Virus record (IMG/VR): IMGVR_UViG_3300009091_000003
Location: 1 to 49,384 of that record
DNA: 49,384 nt
Reading direction: 5' to 3' (one strand)
Origin: a virus
Shown: piece after piece, positions 7,068-16,205 of the stretch
How the letters are laid out: every line of letters begins with the position of its first letter
How positions within the stretch are numbered: position 1 is the stretch's first letter
The notes under the pieces: model-generated
Told to the model about the DNA's origin: nothing
Databases searched by the model: none
Seen by the model: the letters and a program-made list of their open reading frames with translations, nothing else
Program-made: the position numbers and the translations under genes

Positions 7068-10000
7068 ATGAAACAGATGCAGCCTCCCCGAGATGTTATG
7101 TTTAGACTTTTGTGGCTAGTTTTTATAGCTATATTAGCTAATTATTCAGTTGCATTAGGAGCTACACTGACCTTCTGCGACGGTACGACATGCACATCGT
7201 CGAGCAACGACGATGCCGCGGTTGATGCTACCGGTGGCTATCCTCATGCAGGCCCAAAGACCTGTTACAACAGCGTGGACATTGGGTCGGATGGTACGTC
7301 GGATGTGTTGGCGCAGGAATCTCCCGACAATGGCACGGAAATGTTGCTCCAGTGGGACACGAGCTACATTAGCAGTGCGACAATAACAGGTGCCGCATTG
7401 CGGCTTCGATTGACGGGCGCCATAGACAACAACAATGATCGGGATTTCATCTGTGAGTATTTCGACTGGGGCGGCACATGCGATGATACGGACTGGACCG
7501 CAACGAAACCCAGCTCCCCGATCCTGCGTGTCCCATTGGTGTACTTAACGGCCGCCGCGAGCAATGACATTCCTATCACCGACACGTCGGGCATCGCCAC
7601 AGGGGGGACGACTCGGCTCCGGTGCTTTATATCCGGTGCTGCGGCAGCGTCCACCAATGTGCTCATTGCCGCCGCTGTTGAAGATGCCTCACTCACCGCG
7701 CCGCAGCTTATAGTGACGACGACGACATCGAGCACGGCGTGGGCAGACGCGAGTTATGGGAAGCGCCGAAAGATTTTGTTTGACGGCGGTGCGGACGATG
7801 GGAGCAAGGCCAGCCGCATTCCCAATAGTTCAGTCACGAACTACCCGGTGTATCTCCCACTGAAATGTGGAACGAACATCGATTGCGACGCGATCCAGAG
7901 TGATTGCGACGACATTGTGTTCTACGCTGACGACCAGACGACACAGCTCAAGATGCAGCAGGAAGGCGGAGCCGCCGCATGTACCAGGACATCTGGCGAG
8001 ATAAACCATTATTGGGTCAAGGCGCCGTATTTTATTCCTACGTCCGGCGGATGGGTCTGGATGTATTATGGCAATGGCTCAGCGACGGATACACGCGATC
8101 CTACAAATGTATGGGACAGTAGTTTCGTCGGCGTCTGGCATATGGGGACGGCGAGCACATTGTCCGGTGCGGACTCAACGAGTCCAGCGAATAATGGGAC
8201 GTTGGAAAATACGCCAACAGCCGCGGCGGGTATGCTGAACGGGGCGGGCTCGTTTGCGTCGGCGTCGAGCCAGGATATTGTCGTGACAGACCCCAACGAA
8301 CCACAATCGACCCGTGTGACGATGAGCGCATGGGTCAACGTGACGACATTCGCACATGATACCTACGCAATCAGCTACGGGAATACAGCCACGTCTGGGA
8401 CACACCTGGGATTCTTGACGAGTTCGGGCAATAAATTCGCCGCATTCAATGGGGGCGAGCAGGCTGCGTTGAGCACGACGACTGTATCGACAGGCGTGTG
8501 GGTATTCCTGACGAGTCTGCATACCAATACCGTACGAGGTCAGCGTATTTACGTGAATGGCGCGTATGAGTCGCAATCGACGAGTTCGGGGTTGAACAAT
8601 GCAGTGACGGATCTCTATATCGCCCGGCGGGGACAGGGGACGAATTACTACAATGGCCTCGTCGATGAGGCACGCTATAGCACCGTTCTGCGGTCGGATT
8701 ATTGGATTCTCGCTGATTACAACAGCCAGAGGCATAATTGTAATAGCGGGACTGATCCTGTTACGAATAGCTGTTTTCTGACATTTGATAGCGAAGAAGC
8801 GCCGACCCCAACGCCCACCGACACCCCGACCGTCACGCCTACGATAACGCCGACGGATACTCCCACAAACACGCCAACTCAGACGCCAACAATTATACCA
8901 ACTAACACACCAACAATTACACCAACTAATACCCCAACAAGAACGCCCACTAATACTCCAACCAATACTCCAACGCCAACTAATACTCCACTTCCCTATG
9001 GTACAGTTGGAGCCTTAAAAGCGTGCATGAGAGGGTATGTAGATGAGGTTATCTCCGTAAATAGACATACCTTTGTAGGAGGAGGAGAATATTGGAGCGC
9101 GGCCCCAGGTTATGTAAATAGCTATGCTTCCGATACATGGTTTGCCTTTAGCGGCTGCCCAGAGTGCTTTACGGCTGCGGAGATACTGCCTACTATACAG
9201 AAAAACATAGCCGTTCCCAGATTCGATGGCCAATTTCCAATGGCTATTGATGGTAATGGAGCTGTAGTTAGCTACTGCTCAGCTTGGGATCCACATTATC
9301 CGCTAGGAACCTGCGCTACGGAAGGTCATGCTACTGGCGATGCACAGTTTTTCCTGCCGATGATGGAGCGGCTGTACTACGAGAAAACTAGCAACATTAG
9401 CCAATTCCAGGCTGATGCGGCGAAGTTGAAGACGGCTCTACAGGCAGTGCCACGAAATCCATTTACTGGCTTGGTTACTATAAATAACTACGATAAATGG
9501 AAGTACTGGGGCTTCCAAGAGGCTTTAGATTCTACTGGAGATATTTTAATTGGTTCGCTATTTTATTATAAGGCCAGTGTTGATATGGCGTATCTCTATG
9601 GCGTTGCTGGAGATGCCGCGAATCAAGCACTGTTTCAAGGCTATGCTGACACTATAGCTACTAACATCCAACTTCTCTGGAGTCCGCTAGTTGGGATGTT
9701 TCTTTCGGCTACGGTTCAGAACGCTCAGATAGACACTATGGGATCGGCGTATGCTCTATATTTAGATCTGGCAACTAATGAACAGAAGGCGCTAATTAGC
9801 CAGCACTTAGTGAATAATTTTGGTACTTACGAAGCTGGCACAGGTTTCTTTAAGCAAAGCCTGGGCAACTGGGCCTACGGTGGTGGTTGGGGTTCAGGAA
9901 CATATGATAATGGCCGCTGGTCAGTTGGAAATGAGTGGATTTTAACAGCATTGGCATATTCTAGCCTTCCAACTGCACTGCAAATGGCTGCAAATCATTG

Positions 10001-11021
10001 CAATGCAGCTGATCCTACTATAGAGTACTTAAACATCGGGGGTGGGGGCGGATTTACAGATAATCTGGTATCTCCAATGGGTACTTATAGATGGCTTACA
10101 ACCTATCAGCAACAGACTTTGCCGACGGCGACGATGACACCTGTTCCAACAGTTATGCCACATTGTGAGACATTTACCCCCGAACCTACGGCTACGATAC
10201 AGGCTCACTGTGAGACTTTTACTCCTGGAGATACACCTACAAAGACTCAAACACCAACAAGAACTGTTACTCCTAGTGTGACTTTAACTCCTACCCGCAC
10301 GCCGACTTGCTTCGGTAGTGTGTATACGGTTACGGAAGATCCGAGTATTTGCGAGAGCGTAACTACTTGGTATCCAACTCCACTAGCTCAAACTTATGAT
10401 GCTTGGGATGGTCCAGGTGGGGCAATAGCCCCGGATGATACCTTGGTAGCTAGGGTTACTTTTAGCACGCCAGATGAAGGTTCTGGAAAAGCTATTAGCG
10501 AGTACCTCTATTGTCATCACTACGGTTTTGCTATTCCTAATACAGCAGTAATTCAGGATGTTAGAGTTACCGAACAGAGGGAACGTGGACCATTAGGAAC
10601 TATATTTGAAAATTCGGCTAATCTTGTGGGAGCGACACAGCAGCTATCGCCTAGTAATGCGGCAGACGGGCGAGTTTGGACTTTTGCTGCTAGGACATAT
10701 AATAATTTAGGTACTTGGGGTCTCGCGCTGAATCCGAATGGTGTTAATGATAATAGTTTCGGCTTTGCTATGACAGCGTATTCTACAGTCGAAACGGCTA
10801 GTGCTGATGTAGATGTCGAGCGGATCACTATTCAATACTGTGACCTAGCCCCGACTCCCTCACCGACTAGAACTCGTACACCGACTAGAACCAGGTCGCC
10901 CTCTCCTACTATCACTAGCACCCCGACAGGCACACGGCGAATTATCTGTGCGACTGTCACTCCTACGCCAATAGCAACTATGTCGCGACGTAGTTATCCT
11001 ATGCCGTACTTTTGGGAGTAG
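7068..11021 (+). CDS. Large modular tail protein: DUF2341-LamG plus probable six-hairpin glycosidase
   Basis: 1317 residues. ATG 7068 is chosen because GGGGAGGAG (7052-7060) precedes it. Modules in order: signal peptide (to about residue 33, ending SVALGA), a beta domain (about 34-220), DUF2341 (about 225-350; TNYPVYLPLKCGTNIDCD, VWDSSFVGVWHMG), LamG-like (about 350-565), Thr-Pro linker (576-642), an alpha-helical domain (about 642-1017), a second linker, a jelly-roll-like domain (about 1081-1259; NDNSFGFAMTAYS, VDVERITIQYC) and a last Thr-Pro stretch. The helical domain (FDGQFPMAIDGNG, KYWGFQEALDSTGD, GRWSVGNEWILTAL) looks like an (alpha/alpha)6 glycosidase, so a capsule- or EPS-degrading role is likely. 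The DUF2341-LamG part has foreign, GC-rich composition. Confidence 0.8.
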   Translation: MKQMQPPRDVMFRLLWLVFIAILANYSVALGATLTFCDGTTCTSSSNDDAAVDATGGYPHAGPKTCYNSVDIGSDGTSDVLAQESPDNGTEMLLQWDTSYISSATITGAALRLRLTGAIDNNNDRDFICEYFDWGGTCDDTDWTATKPSSPILRVPLVYLTAAASNDIPITDTSGIATGGTTRLRCFISGAAAASTNVLIAAAVEDASLTAPQLIVTTTTSSTAWADASYGKRRKILFDGGADDGSKASRIPNSSVTNYPVYLPLKCGTNIDCDAIQSDCDDIVFYADDQTTQLKMQQEGGAAACTRTSGEINHYWVKAPYFIPTSGGWVWMYYGNGSATDTRDPTNVWDSSFVGVWHMGTASTLSGADSTSPANNGTLENTPTAAAGMLNGAGSFASASSQDIVVTDPNEPQSTRVTMSAWVNVTTFAHDTYAISYGNTATSGTHLGFLTSSGNKFAAFNGGEQAALSTTTVSTGVWVFLTSLHTNTVRGQRIYVNGAYESQSTSSGLNNAVTDLYIARRGQGTNYYNGLVDEARYSTVLRSDYWILADYNSQRHNCNSGTDPVTNSCFLTFDSEEAPTPTPTDTPTVTPTITPTDTPTNTPTQTPTIIPTNTPTITPTNTPTRTPTNTPTNTPTPTNTPLPYGTVGALKACMRGYVDEVISVNRHTFVGGGEYWSAAPGYVNSYASDTWFAFSGCPECFTAAEILPTIQKNIAVPRFDGQFPMAIDGNGAVVSYCSAWDPHYPLGTCATEGHATGDAQFFLPMMERLYYEKTSNISQFQADAAKLKTALQAVPRNPFTGLVTINNYDKWKYWGFQEALDSTGDILIGSLFYYKASVDMAYLYGVAGDAANQALFQGYADTIATNIQLLWSPLVGMFLSATVQNAQIDTMGSAYALYLDLATNEQKALISQHLVNNFGTYEAGTGFFKQSLGNWAYGGGWGSGTYDNGRWSVGNEWILTALAYSSLPTALQMAANHCNAADPTIEYLNIGGGGGFTDNLVSPMGTYRWLTTYQQQTLPTATMTPVPTVMPHCETFTPEPTATIQAHCETFTPGDTPTKTQTPTRTVTPSVTLTPTRTPTCFGSVYTVTEDPSICESVTTWYPTPLAQTYDAWDGPGGAIAPDDTLVARVTFSTPDEGSGKAISEYLYCHHYGFAIPNTAVIQDVRVTEQRERGPLGTIFENSANLVGATQQLSPSNAADGRVWTFAARTYNNLGTWGLALNPNGVNDNSFGFAMTAYSTVETASADVDVERITIQYCDLAPTPSPTRTRTPTRTRSPSPTITSTPTGTRRIICATVTPTPIATMSRRSYPMPYFWE
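7171..8790 (+). other. GC-rich segment of foreign composition inside the tail gene
   Basis: From about 7171 to 8790 codons switch to ACG, GCG, TCG, GAC-rich usage; a 60-base sample at 7561-7620 has 38 G or C. The tetramer CTAG, frequent elsewhere in this genome, is absent from 7120 through 9302. Before 7168 and after about 9000 the usual GCT/AGT/CTA-rich phage codons return. The edges fall at the signal peptide and at a Thr-Pro linker, so whole domains were exchanged without breaking the frame. The exact borders are approximate. Confidence 0.75.
8797..8994 (+). repeat. Thr-Pro codon repeat
   Basis: About 200 bp of ACNCCNACN units linking the foreign LamG-like module to the glycosidase-like domain. 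The first units are GC-rich like the foreign segment (CCGACCGTCACG) and later ones are A/T-rich at third positions, consistent with a recombination point inside the array. Confidence 0.85.
10120..10310 (+). repeat. Thr-Pro codon repeat and duplicated CETFTP units
   Basis: Thr-Pro linker after the glycosidase-like domain. It contains two copies of HCETFTP (about 10159 and 10204), a short internal duplication with one cysteine each. A further short Thr-Pro stretch lies near 10850-10945. Confidence 0.8.
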
Positions 11022-11027
11022 CTAGGT

Positions 11028-11420
11028 ATGGATTTTGCTGGAATTGTAGAGAGGAGAACTCGAACCAGGATTGTTTTTTATACTGGCACTGCCGGGCAGA
11101 CAATCCATCCGCAGATTAGCAAGAATGGAGCAGCCTTCCAAGTCGCAACAGATGACCCAGCGCATGAGATTAGTGGCGGATTTTACTACTTTGATCTTAT
11201 GGCTACTGAGCTTGATAGTTTGGGTCCCGTTGCTGTGCTTGCTGGTACACAGCAGTTGGTTGTAGAGGTTAGGGATCTAGTATCTGAATTAGCTACCCGT
11301 ATTGCTAGTAGAATGGCTACAAAGGATGATCTTGTAACAGCTAATGACAGCACAGAGCAGGCTATTAGGAAGCTGATTAACAATGGTGTCCGGGCGCAAT
11401 TGATAAAGAGGCTGTCATGA
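11028..11420 (+). CDS. Small tail-associated protein with beta N-terminus and helical C-terminus
   Basis: 130 residues, 6 nt after the previous stop. The N-terminal 70 residues (FYTGTAGQTIHPQISKNGAA, EISGGFYYFDLMATELDSLG) resemble the small beta domain found at the start of many phage fibre and baseplate proteins; the C-terminus (ATRIASRMATKDDLVTANDS) is helical and may form a coiled coil, as in trimeric attachment proteins. The stop TGA overlaps the ATG of the next gene (ATGA), so the two are translationally coupled. Likely a fibre adaptor; function not proven. Confidence 0.6.
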   Translation: MDFAGIVERRTRTRIVFYTGTAGQTIHPQISKNGAAFQVATDDPAHEISGGFYYFDLMATELDSLGPVAVLAGTQQLVVEVRDLVSELATRIASRMATKDDLVTANDSTEQAIRKLINNGVRAQLIKRLS

Positions 11421-13501
11421 ATAAAGCAACTCCAGCAAGCCTAGTCCTAGGTGGGTTCGAGGGTATTGATAACAGCACTAGTGATATAGGTCGGCCTGTT
11501 AATACATGGGAACAGTTGGAGAATTTTGATCTGTATTTGCCGGGGGCGATTAGGAAGACCAAGGGACTAGTACAGTATCCTGATGAGGATACATTCTTCA
11601 GTTCTCCTTTTGTGGCTATTTTTAACTACCGCCGCACCCCGGCGGATGATTCTAAGATCATCGGCCTGGCCCAAGATGGTAGTATTTATGATATTGAGAA
11701 TAACCTACTACTGGATACTTTCGGTGTGACATTGCCATTTGAGGCTTGGTATGCTATTCAGCAGGCCACGGTTGTCAGTGGCGGGCCGGAGAAGTTGGTT
11801 AATTGGATTATTGTTAATGATGTTGATGGTTATATGTGGGCCTGGGATGGGGAGAGTGTTATTGAGAGAGTAGGACATGGTATATCTAATACTGGCCACG
11901 GCTGGTTAGGGTTAATGCTAGGGGTTAATTATGTAGCTTATACTAATGACGAACAACGGGGCCAAGGGATTGTGGTGCATAGGAAGTATGCTATTACATT
12001 CTACAATCCTATCACAAAGCACGAGACTAGTCCTACCACAGATTCGGATTATCGCAGCCAGGATCTTACAAAGAGATGGACTAATACAATTGGCCCTAAT
12101 AGTATTCCACAGCAGCCGAATTATCCTTTTGTTGGCTGGGTGATGTGTTTATTGCATATTTGGCCTGTAGGTAATTATACACACTTCAAGCTATATGCTA
12201 CTCGTGATGGGGGTAGCGAGCTGTATCTATGTACTAACGTGGCCGCGCATAGCCCCGCTGAGAATAAGTGGTACGGGCCAGATGCAGATGGGGCTATGCC
12301 AATCTTCGATGCCCCGTTTAATGTAATGGATGGGGTTAGTCGGCCCGAGGATGCTAATACAGATGAATACTTTGTTAGCTCAGTTTATAACGTAGCCAGC
12401 GGCGAGCCAACTGATGTTACATTAGTCGGCTTCGACGACCCAACCGATCCGGCCACTGGGAATATAGCCGAAAGCTTCATGACCCCGGATAGCTTGCTAG
12501 TAACACCGGCACCTTATTATGGGGCTAATGATCCACCTCCGTTAGCTAGGTGGGGGACTAGCTATCGCGGTCGATTGTGGATCGTTGATAAGGATATACG
12601 GGCCAAGTTGAATTTCAGCAAGCCTGGTGAGTTTTGGAGCTGGCCCTCTGATAATTACATTGTAGTAGATAGTGATAGTTATGATGACATTGTTTCCCTG
12701 AAGGCACAGGCGGATCAATTACTGATACTAAAGGATCGCTCGGCGGTTAGGCTGGTCGGGGTGGATTTTAGTGACTTTACAATTCTTCCAATTCAGCAAG
12801 CCTCGGGTATTGTTGCTAAGAGGGGAGTGCTAGAGACCCCGACTGGGTTGATAACTTTTAGCCAGCCCGGACTTAGCCTATGGTCGGGTGATTCTATCTC
12901 TGTTATTGGGCGAGAGATCATTGATATAACTAGCGCTATCTATGGACTCCAACTGCAATATATCTGTACGGCATACTTTAGTTCCCAGCAAGCTGCTCTT
13001 ATAGCATATATAGATCAGTCCGAGGCTAAGTCTAAGATTATCATGATCCAGCTAGGCCGGGAGCATCCTTTTAGTATCTACAATCCATTTGAAACCTTTT
13101 GGTCTGTTAATACAATGGCTGAAGTAGAGGATCGGGCTAATAATAAGATCATCCTAGCCTCTTGCTTTACACTCTGTAACACAGGCGCAGTGTATAGGTT
13201 ATTTGCAGAAGATACTGATACCGCAGCCGTGGCTGAGACGCAGTGGTTGCCTATTGATAAGTTGCCTAATAGGAAGCTGTTTAAGTATTTAAGAGTAGAG
13301 GGCACGATTGATGATTGGGTTTTGGAATATAAGACTGACAAATTTGATTGGCAACCTGTGGTACCTTATACGTTACTTTATAAGAACCCATTGGGGGTAA
13401 TAGGGAATCGAATTAAGCTAAGGTTGACGAATACTTCCGCAACCGGGGCCGAGCTTAGTAATATGCAGGTAGACTATATAGACATGGGAGAGAGGCGCTA
13501 G
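11417..13501 (+). CDS. Putative tail nozzle / hub protein (beta-propeller-like)
   Basis: 694 residues. The N-terminus (LGGFEGIDNSTSDIGRP, WEQLENFDLYLPGAIRKTKG) is the type of start seen in nozzle or stabilisation proteins of short-tailed phages, where a chain of beta strands forms a propeller-like ring below the adaptor. Repeated blade-like segments follow (IIGLAQDGSIYDIENN, WAWDGESVIERVGHG, LLILKDRSAVRLVGVD, PTGLITFSQPGLSLWSG). No signal peptide, no linker repeats, and base composition like the head genes. It is followed directly by ejection-type proteins, matching the podovirus order. Family assignment is by pattern and context. Confidence 0.6.
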   Translation: MNKATPASLVLGGFEGIDNSTSDIGRPVNTWEQLENFDLYLPGAIRKTKGLVQYPDEDTFFSSPFVAIFNYRRTPADDSKIIGLAQDGSIYDIENNLLLDTFGVTLPFEAWYAIQQATVVSGGPEKLVNWIIVNDVDGYMWAWDGESVIERVGHGISNTGHGWLGLMLGVNYVAYTNDEQRGQGIVVHRKYAITFYNPITKHETSPTTDSDYRSQDLTKRWTNTIGPNSIPQQPNYPFVGWVMCLLHIWPVGNYTHFKLYATRDGGSELYLCTNVAAHSPAENKWYGPDADGAMPIFDAPFNVMDGVSRPEDANTDEYFVSSVYNVASGEPTDVTLVGFDDPTDPATGNIAESFMTPDSLLVTPAPYYGANDPPPLARWGTSYRGRLWIVDKDIRAKLNFSKPGEFWSWPSDNYIVVDSDSYDDIVSLKAQADQLLILKDRSAVRLVGVDFSDFTILPIQQASGIVAKRGVLETPTGLITFSQPGLSLWSGDSISVIGREIIDITSAIYGLQLQYICTAYFSSQQAALIAYIDQSEAKSKIIMIQLGREHPFSIYNPFETFWSVNTMAEVEDRANNKIILASCFTLCNTGAVYRLFAEDTDTAAVAETQWLPIDKLPNRKLFKYLRVEGTIDDWVLEYKTDKFDWQPVVPYTLLYKNPLGVIGNRIKLRLTNTSATGAELSNMQVDYIDMGERR

Positions 13502-13502
13502 T

Positions 13503-14315
13503 ATGGCAAGCCTATTTGGTGATTTTAATAGCCTAACCCAGCGGCCGTATCAGGCTGATATGAATTGGCTCCCGCAGCCGTGGAATCCTGCTGGTGGGCA
13601 TACTAGGGAGCAAATACTAGGCTTGCCCGGCTCGGCGGCGGGGCTGCGGAATAGAGCCCTGTTGAGTGTTTTGGAGCAATACAATGGGCCGGGACTTGCT
13701 GGTGTTAATGCCGCAGGTGGGGTTGACACCGCAGCCCGGAATATGGATTCAATGCGCCAAAAGGCTATGTCCTCCATGTATAGCCGAGGTCTGCAAGGCA
13801 GTGGGGCTATGGATTTAACCAACAGAGCACTCTGGAAAGGATATGGAAATGATGTAATGAGTGCTGAGTATGGAGCCCAGCAGGGTGAAGTTGCCCGCAA
13901 GCAAGCCTTGTTGCAGGCAATGCAAGGTATTATATCAGGTGATATTAAATTTCGTGATACTGTTAACTCAGGTGTCTTGGGTGCCCAGCAAGCTAAAGCG
14001 GCTGAAGATGCGTTGTCGTTTAATAAGCTACTGTCTACAATAGGAAGTGGAGTCGGGTTATTGGCAACGCTGGGAGGCGGTGCTATGGGTGCTATGGGTG
14101 TAGGTGGATTAACTAGCATGGGCCAAGGTGCTTTGATCGGTAATGCCATTGGAACTGGTAACTTCGGGGCGCTAGGTACTATTCTTAATAATCCACAGCA
14201 ATATAGCTCCACCCCGATTAATGTTAGCAAGGCTGGCTTTGGCGGACTGGGACCAGATAACTATGTTGTTGATCCTACTGTTAGACAACTACTGGGTATG
14301 GAAAGGATGTATTAA
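13503..14315 (+). CDS. Internal virion / ejection-like protein 1
   Basis: 270 residues, ATG 1 nt after the previous stop region. Gly-, Ala- and Gln-rich; helical middle (residues about 70-150 with AARNMDSMRQKAMSSMYSRG) and a hydrophobic glycine-rich stretch (IGSGVGLLATLGGGAMGAMG, about 178-200) that could insert into membranes. This composition is typical of proteins injected with the DNA by short-tailed phages. No enzymatic motif. Overlaps the next start by one base. Confidence 0.55.
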   Translation: MASLFGDFNSLTQRPYQADMNWLPQPWNPAGGHTREQILGLPGSAAGLRNRALLSVLEQYNGPGLAGVNAAGGVDTAARNMDSMRQKAMSSMYSRGLQGSGAMDLTNRALWKGYGNDVMSAEYGAQQGEVARKQALLQAMQGIISGDIKFRDTVNSGVLGAQQAKAAEDALSFNKLLSTIGSGVGLLATLGGGAMGAMGVGGLTSMGQGALIGNAIGTGNFGALGTILNNPQQYSSTPINVSKAGFGGLGPDNYVVDPTVRQLLGMERMY

Positions 14316-14866
14316 TGGTTGATAATACTAACCGCTATGCCGGGCCCGGGGTGTATGATACTCCATTTCTTTTCAAGCCCAGTACTCAGTACAAATACTC
14401 AGCTGACCACCCCGTGTGGTATCAGCCCATTATCCAGACTAGGAATATGCTAAATCAGGGACTAGTTGGAATGATGGACCCGCAGCTAGGAACTGGGAAT
14501 CCCTTTGCTAATAGTCCTATCCTAGCCTCACTACGTGGAACCGCGGATGCTTTAAGTAAAGCACCAGGTCAAACTAGTACACAGGGCCGGATGGCTAGCT
14601 GGGGCGGAGATAGAGGATTACTCAGACAGGAAATGTCTACTGTTCCATACGGAGCTTATAGACAGGCAGCCGCGGCTATGCCAGAGTATTATGGCAAGCT
14701 GCTGGAAGCGTTAATGAATTCTTATCAATCCGCCGCTGATATTTTTGCTAGTGAAGAAGGTAATAGAGCAAAGAGGCACCAAATTGAGACTGGCGCGAAG
14801 CAAGCTGAGATGGATGCGTGGGGTCAGATTCCTATTATTGGTGGTCTATTGGGAGGACTGTTTTAA
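14315..14866 (+). CDS. Internal virion / ejection-like protein 2
   Basis: 183 residues. Polar N-terminus (GPGVYDTPFLFKPSTQYK), a helical Ala/Gln-rich middle and a C-terminus ending with a short hydrophobic glycine-rich patch (GQIPIIGGLLGGLF) that resembles a membrane-active tail. Start overlaps the previous stop and its stop TAA overlaps the ATG of the next gene (TAATG). Member of the same tightly packed ejection-type cluster; no family recognised. Confidence 0.55.
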   Translation: MVDNTNRYAGPGVYDTPFLFKPSTQYKYSADHPVWYQPIIQTRNMLNQGLVGMMDPQLGTGNPFANSPILASLRGTADALSKAPGQTSTQGRMASWGGDRGLLRQEMSTVPYGAYRQAAAAMPEYYGKLLEALMNSYQSAADIFASEEGNRAKRHQIETGAKQAEMDAWGQIPIIGGLLGGLF

Positions 14867-16191
14867 TGGCAAGCATTTTTGACACGACTAGGGAGTATCC
14901 ACAATTCTCACTTGGGGAGCCCCGAGTTCCCGAAGTGTTAGATCCTAATAGCCGCACATATAGCGCGCTGAATCCGACCAGTCCATTGGGGCCTAGCCTG
15001 ACCCCGATTATGGATGTTGTTATGGCACTATTGAAGCAGCATCCAGGTGGGGAGGCGTGGCGGGGGGTTAGCATCGGGGCTGATTTGGCCCGTGATGCTC
15101 TACAACGCCGGGCTATTAATAATTTACGGAGTGCTACCGGGATTGCTTATAGGGAAGGGCAGATTCCTAATCAGGTAGTGCCGTATGGAATCTTTGGCGG
15201 GGCCGGGAAGCCTAGAGCCTTGAATCCGCAGGAAGAAGCCGCGGCTAGTCTTGGCCTGTCGATGCATGAGGATAAGGATATTAATTATGCCAAGCTAATA
15301 GCCGAGGAACGGGAGCGCGGCGAGAAGGCTAAGTTTGATAGAGCACAGGCGTTTACAAGTCTAGTAGCAGAAGGCGGGGTGCCTTATGCTATAGGTGTGC
15401 TGAAGTCACTGGGGATTGATCCTAGTGAGTTTGCCAATACACCGCAGCCGCCTGGGCTGACTAATATGATGTATCGGCAGAAGCAAATCGAGGCCGAGAA
15501 CGCCCGGATTAATGCAATGGGTGGCGGAGGGGCTGCTGATAAGCGTGAGAGGATTGCCGGGGTTAGCCAGCTATTCGCAGAAGCTAAGGCTGATATTAGG
15601 ACTGATACTGATTTGCTGAAGCAGCTAGATGAGTTGGCTAAGAATCCCCTGTATATGGCCGACCCCGAGGCCATGAAGCAGTTAATGGCTGATCGGAAAA
15701 TGATTAATGAAAGGCTGACTGCTAATAGGGAACGTAGTAGGGGATTGGCTAATTGGCTTGCTACTAATCTAGGGGTGCCTGCTGAATTGCAGGGAACTCC
15801 GCCGCCGCCGCCGGGTGGTAATGGCGCGGTGCAAACAGACGCGGATCAGAGGCTAATAGACGAGCTGAAGAAGCTATATGAGTCTAATAAACTAGGAGGC
15901 GCTAGCTCTGAAGCTGGTGCTGGTGCTAGTAGCCCACCGGGGTATGGTATTAATAGTATCTATGATTGGCTAGGCTCTCTTAGATCCGGCCCTGGTGCTA
16001 GTACCGAAGATCCCCTCAGTGGTGGTTATAGTTCTACTTCGCCATATTCTGTTTATGTACCATCTATAGAGCCTCCTCTTAATAGTGGTACTGGCTGGGA
16101 CCCGCTGCTAAACTACTGGCGAAATAATGGCCCCTTTGGCCCTGGTAAATATGGTCAAGGAACACTTCCTTTTGGCCTTGGTACGTATTAG
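14866..16191 (+). CDS. Internal virion / ejection-like protein 3
   Basis: 441 residues; ATG 14866 is chosen because it forms TAATG with the previous stop, rather than an upstream GTG. Mostly helical and charged in the middle (LIAEERERGEKAKFDRAQAF, ENARINAMGGGGAADKRERI), then a Pro/Gly-rich region (GTPPPPPGGNGA) and a low-complexity Gly/Ser/Tyr-rich C-terminus. Disordered ends and a helical core are common in capsid-internal proteins. No enzymatic motif recognised. Confidence 0.55.
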   Translation: MASIFDTTREYPQFSLGEPRVPEVLDPNSRTYSALNPTSPLGPSLTPIMDVVMALLKQHPGGEAWRGVSIGADLARDALQRRAINNLRSATGIAYREGQIPNQVVPYGIFGGAGKPRALNPQEEAAASLGLSMHEDKDINYAKLIAEERERGEKAKFDRAQAFTSLVAEGGVPYAIGVLKSLGIDPSEFANTPQPPGLTNMMYRQKQIEAENARINAMGGGGAADKRERIAGVSQLFAEAKADIRTDTDLLKQLDELAKNPLYMADPEAMKQLMADRKMINERLTANRERSRGLANWLATNLGVPAELQGTPPPPPGGNGAVQTDADQRLIDELKKLYESNKLGGASSEAGAGASSPPGYGINSIYDWLGSLRSGPGASTEDPLSGGYSSTSPYSVYVPSIEPPLNSGTGWDPLLNYWRNNGPFGPGKYGQGTLPFGLGTY

Positions 16192-16205
16192 TGAATGGGA
16201 GATAA

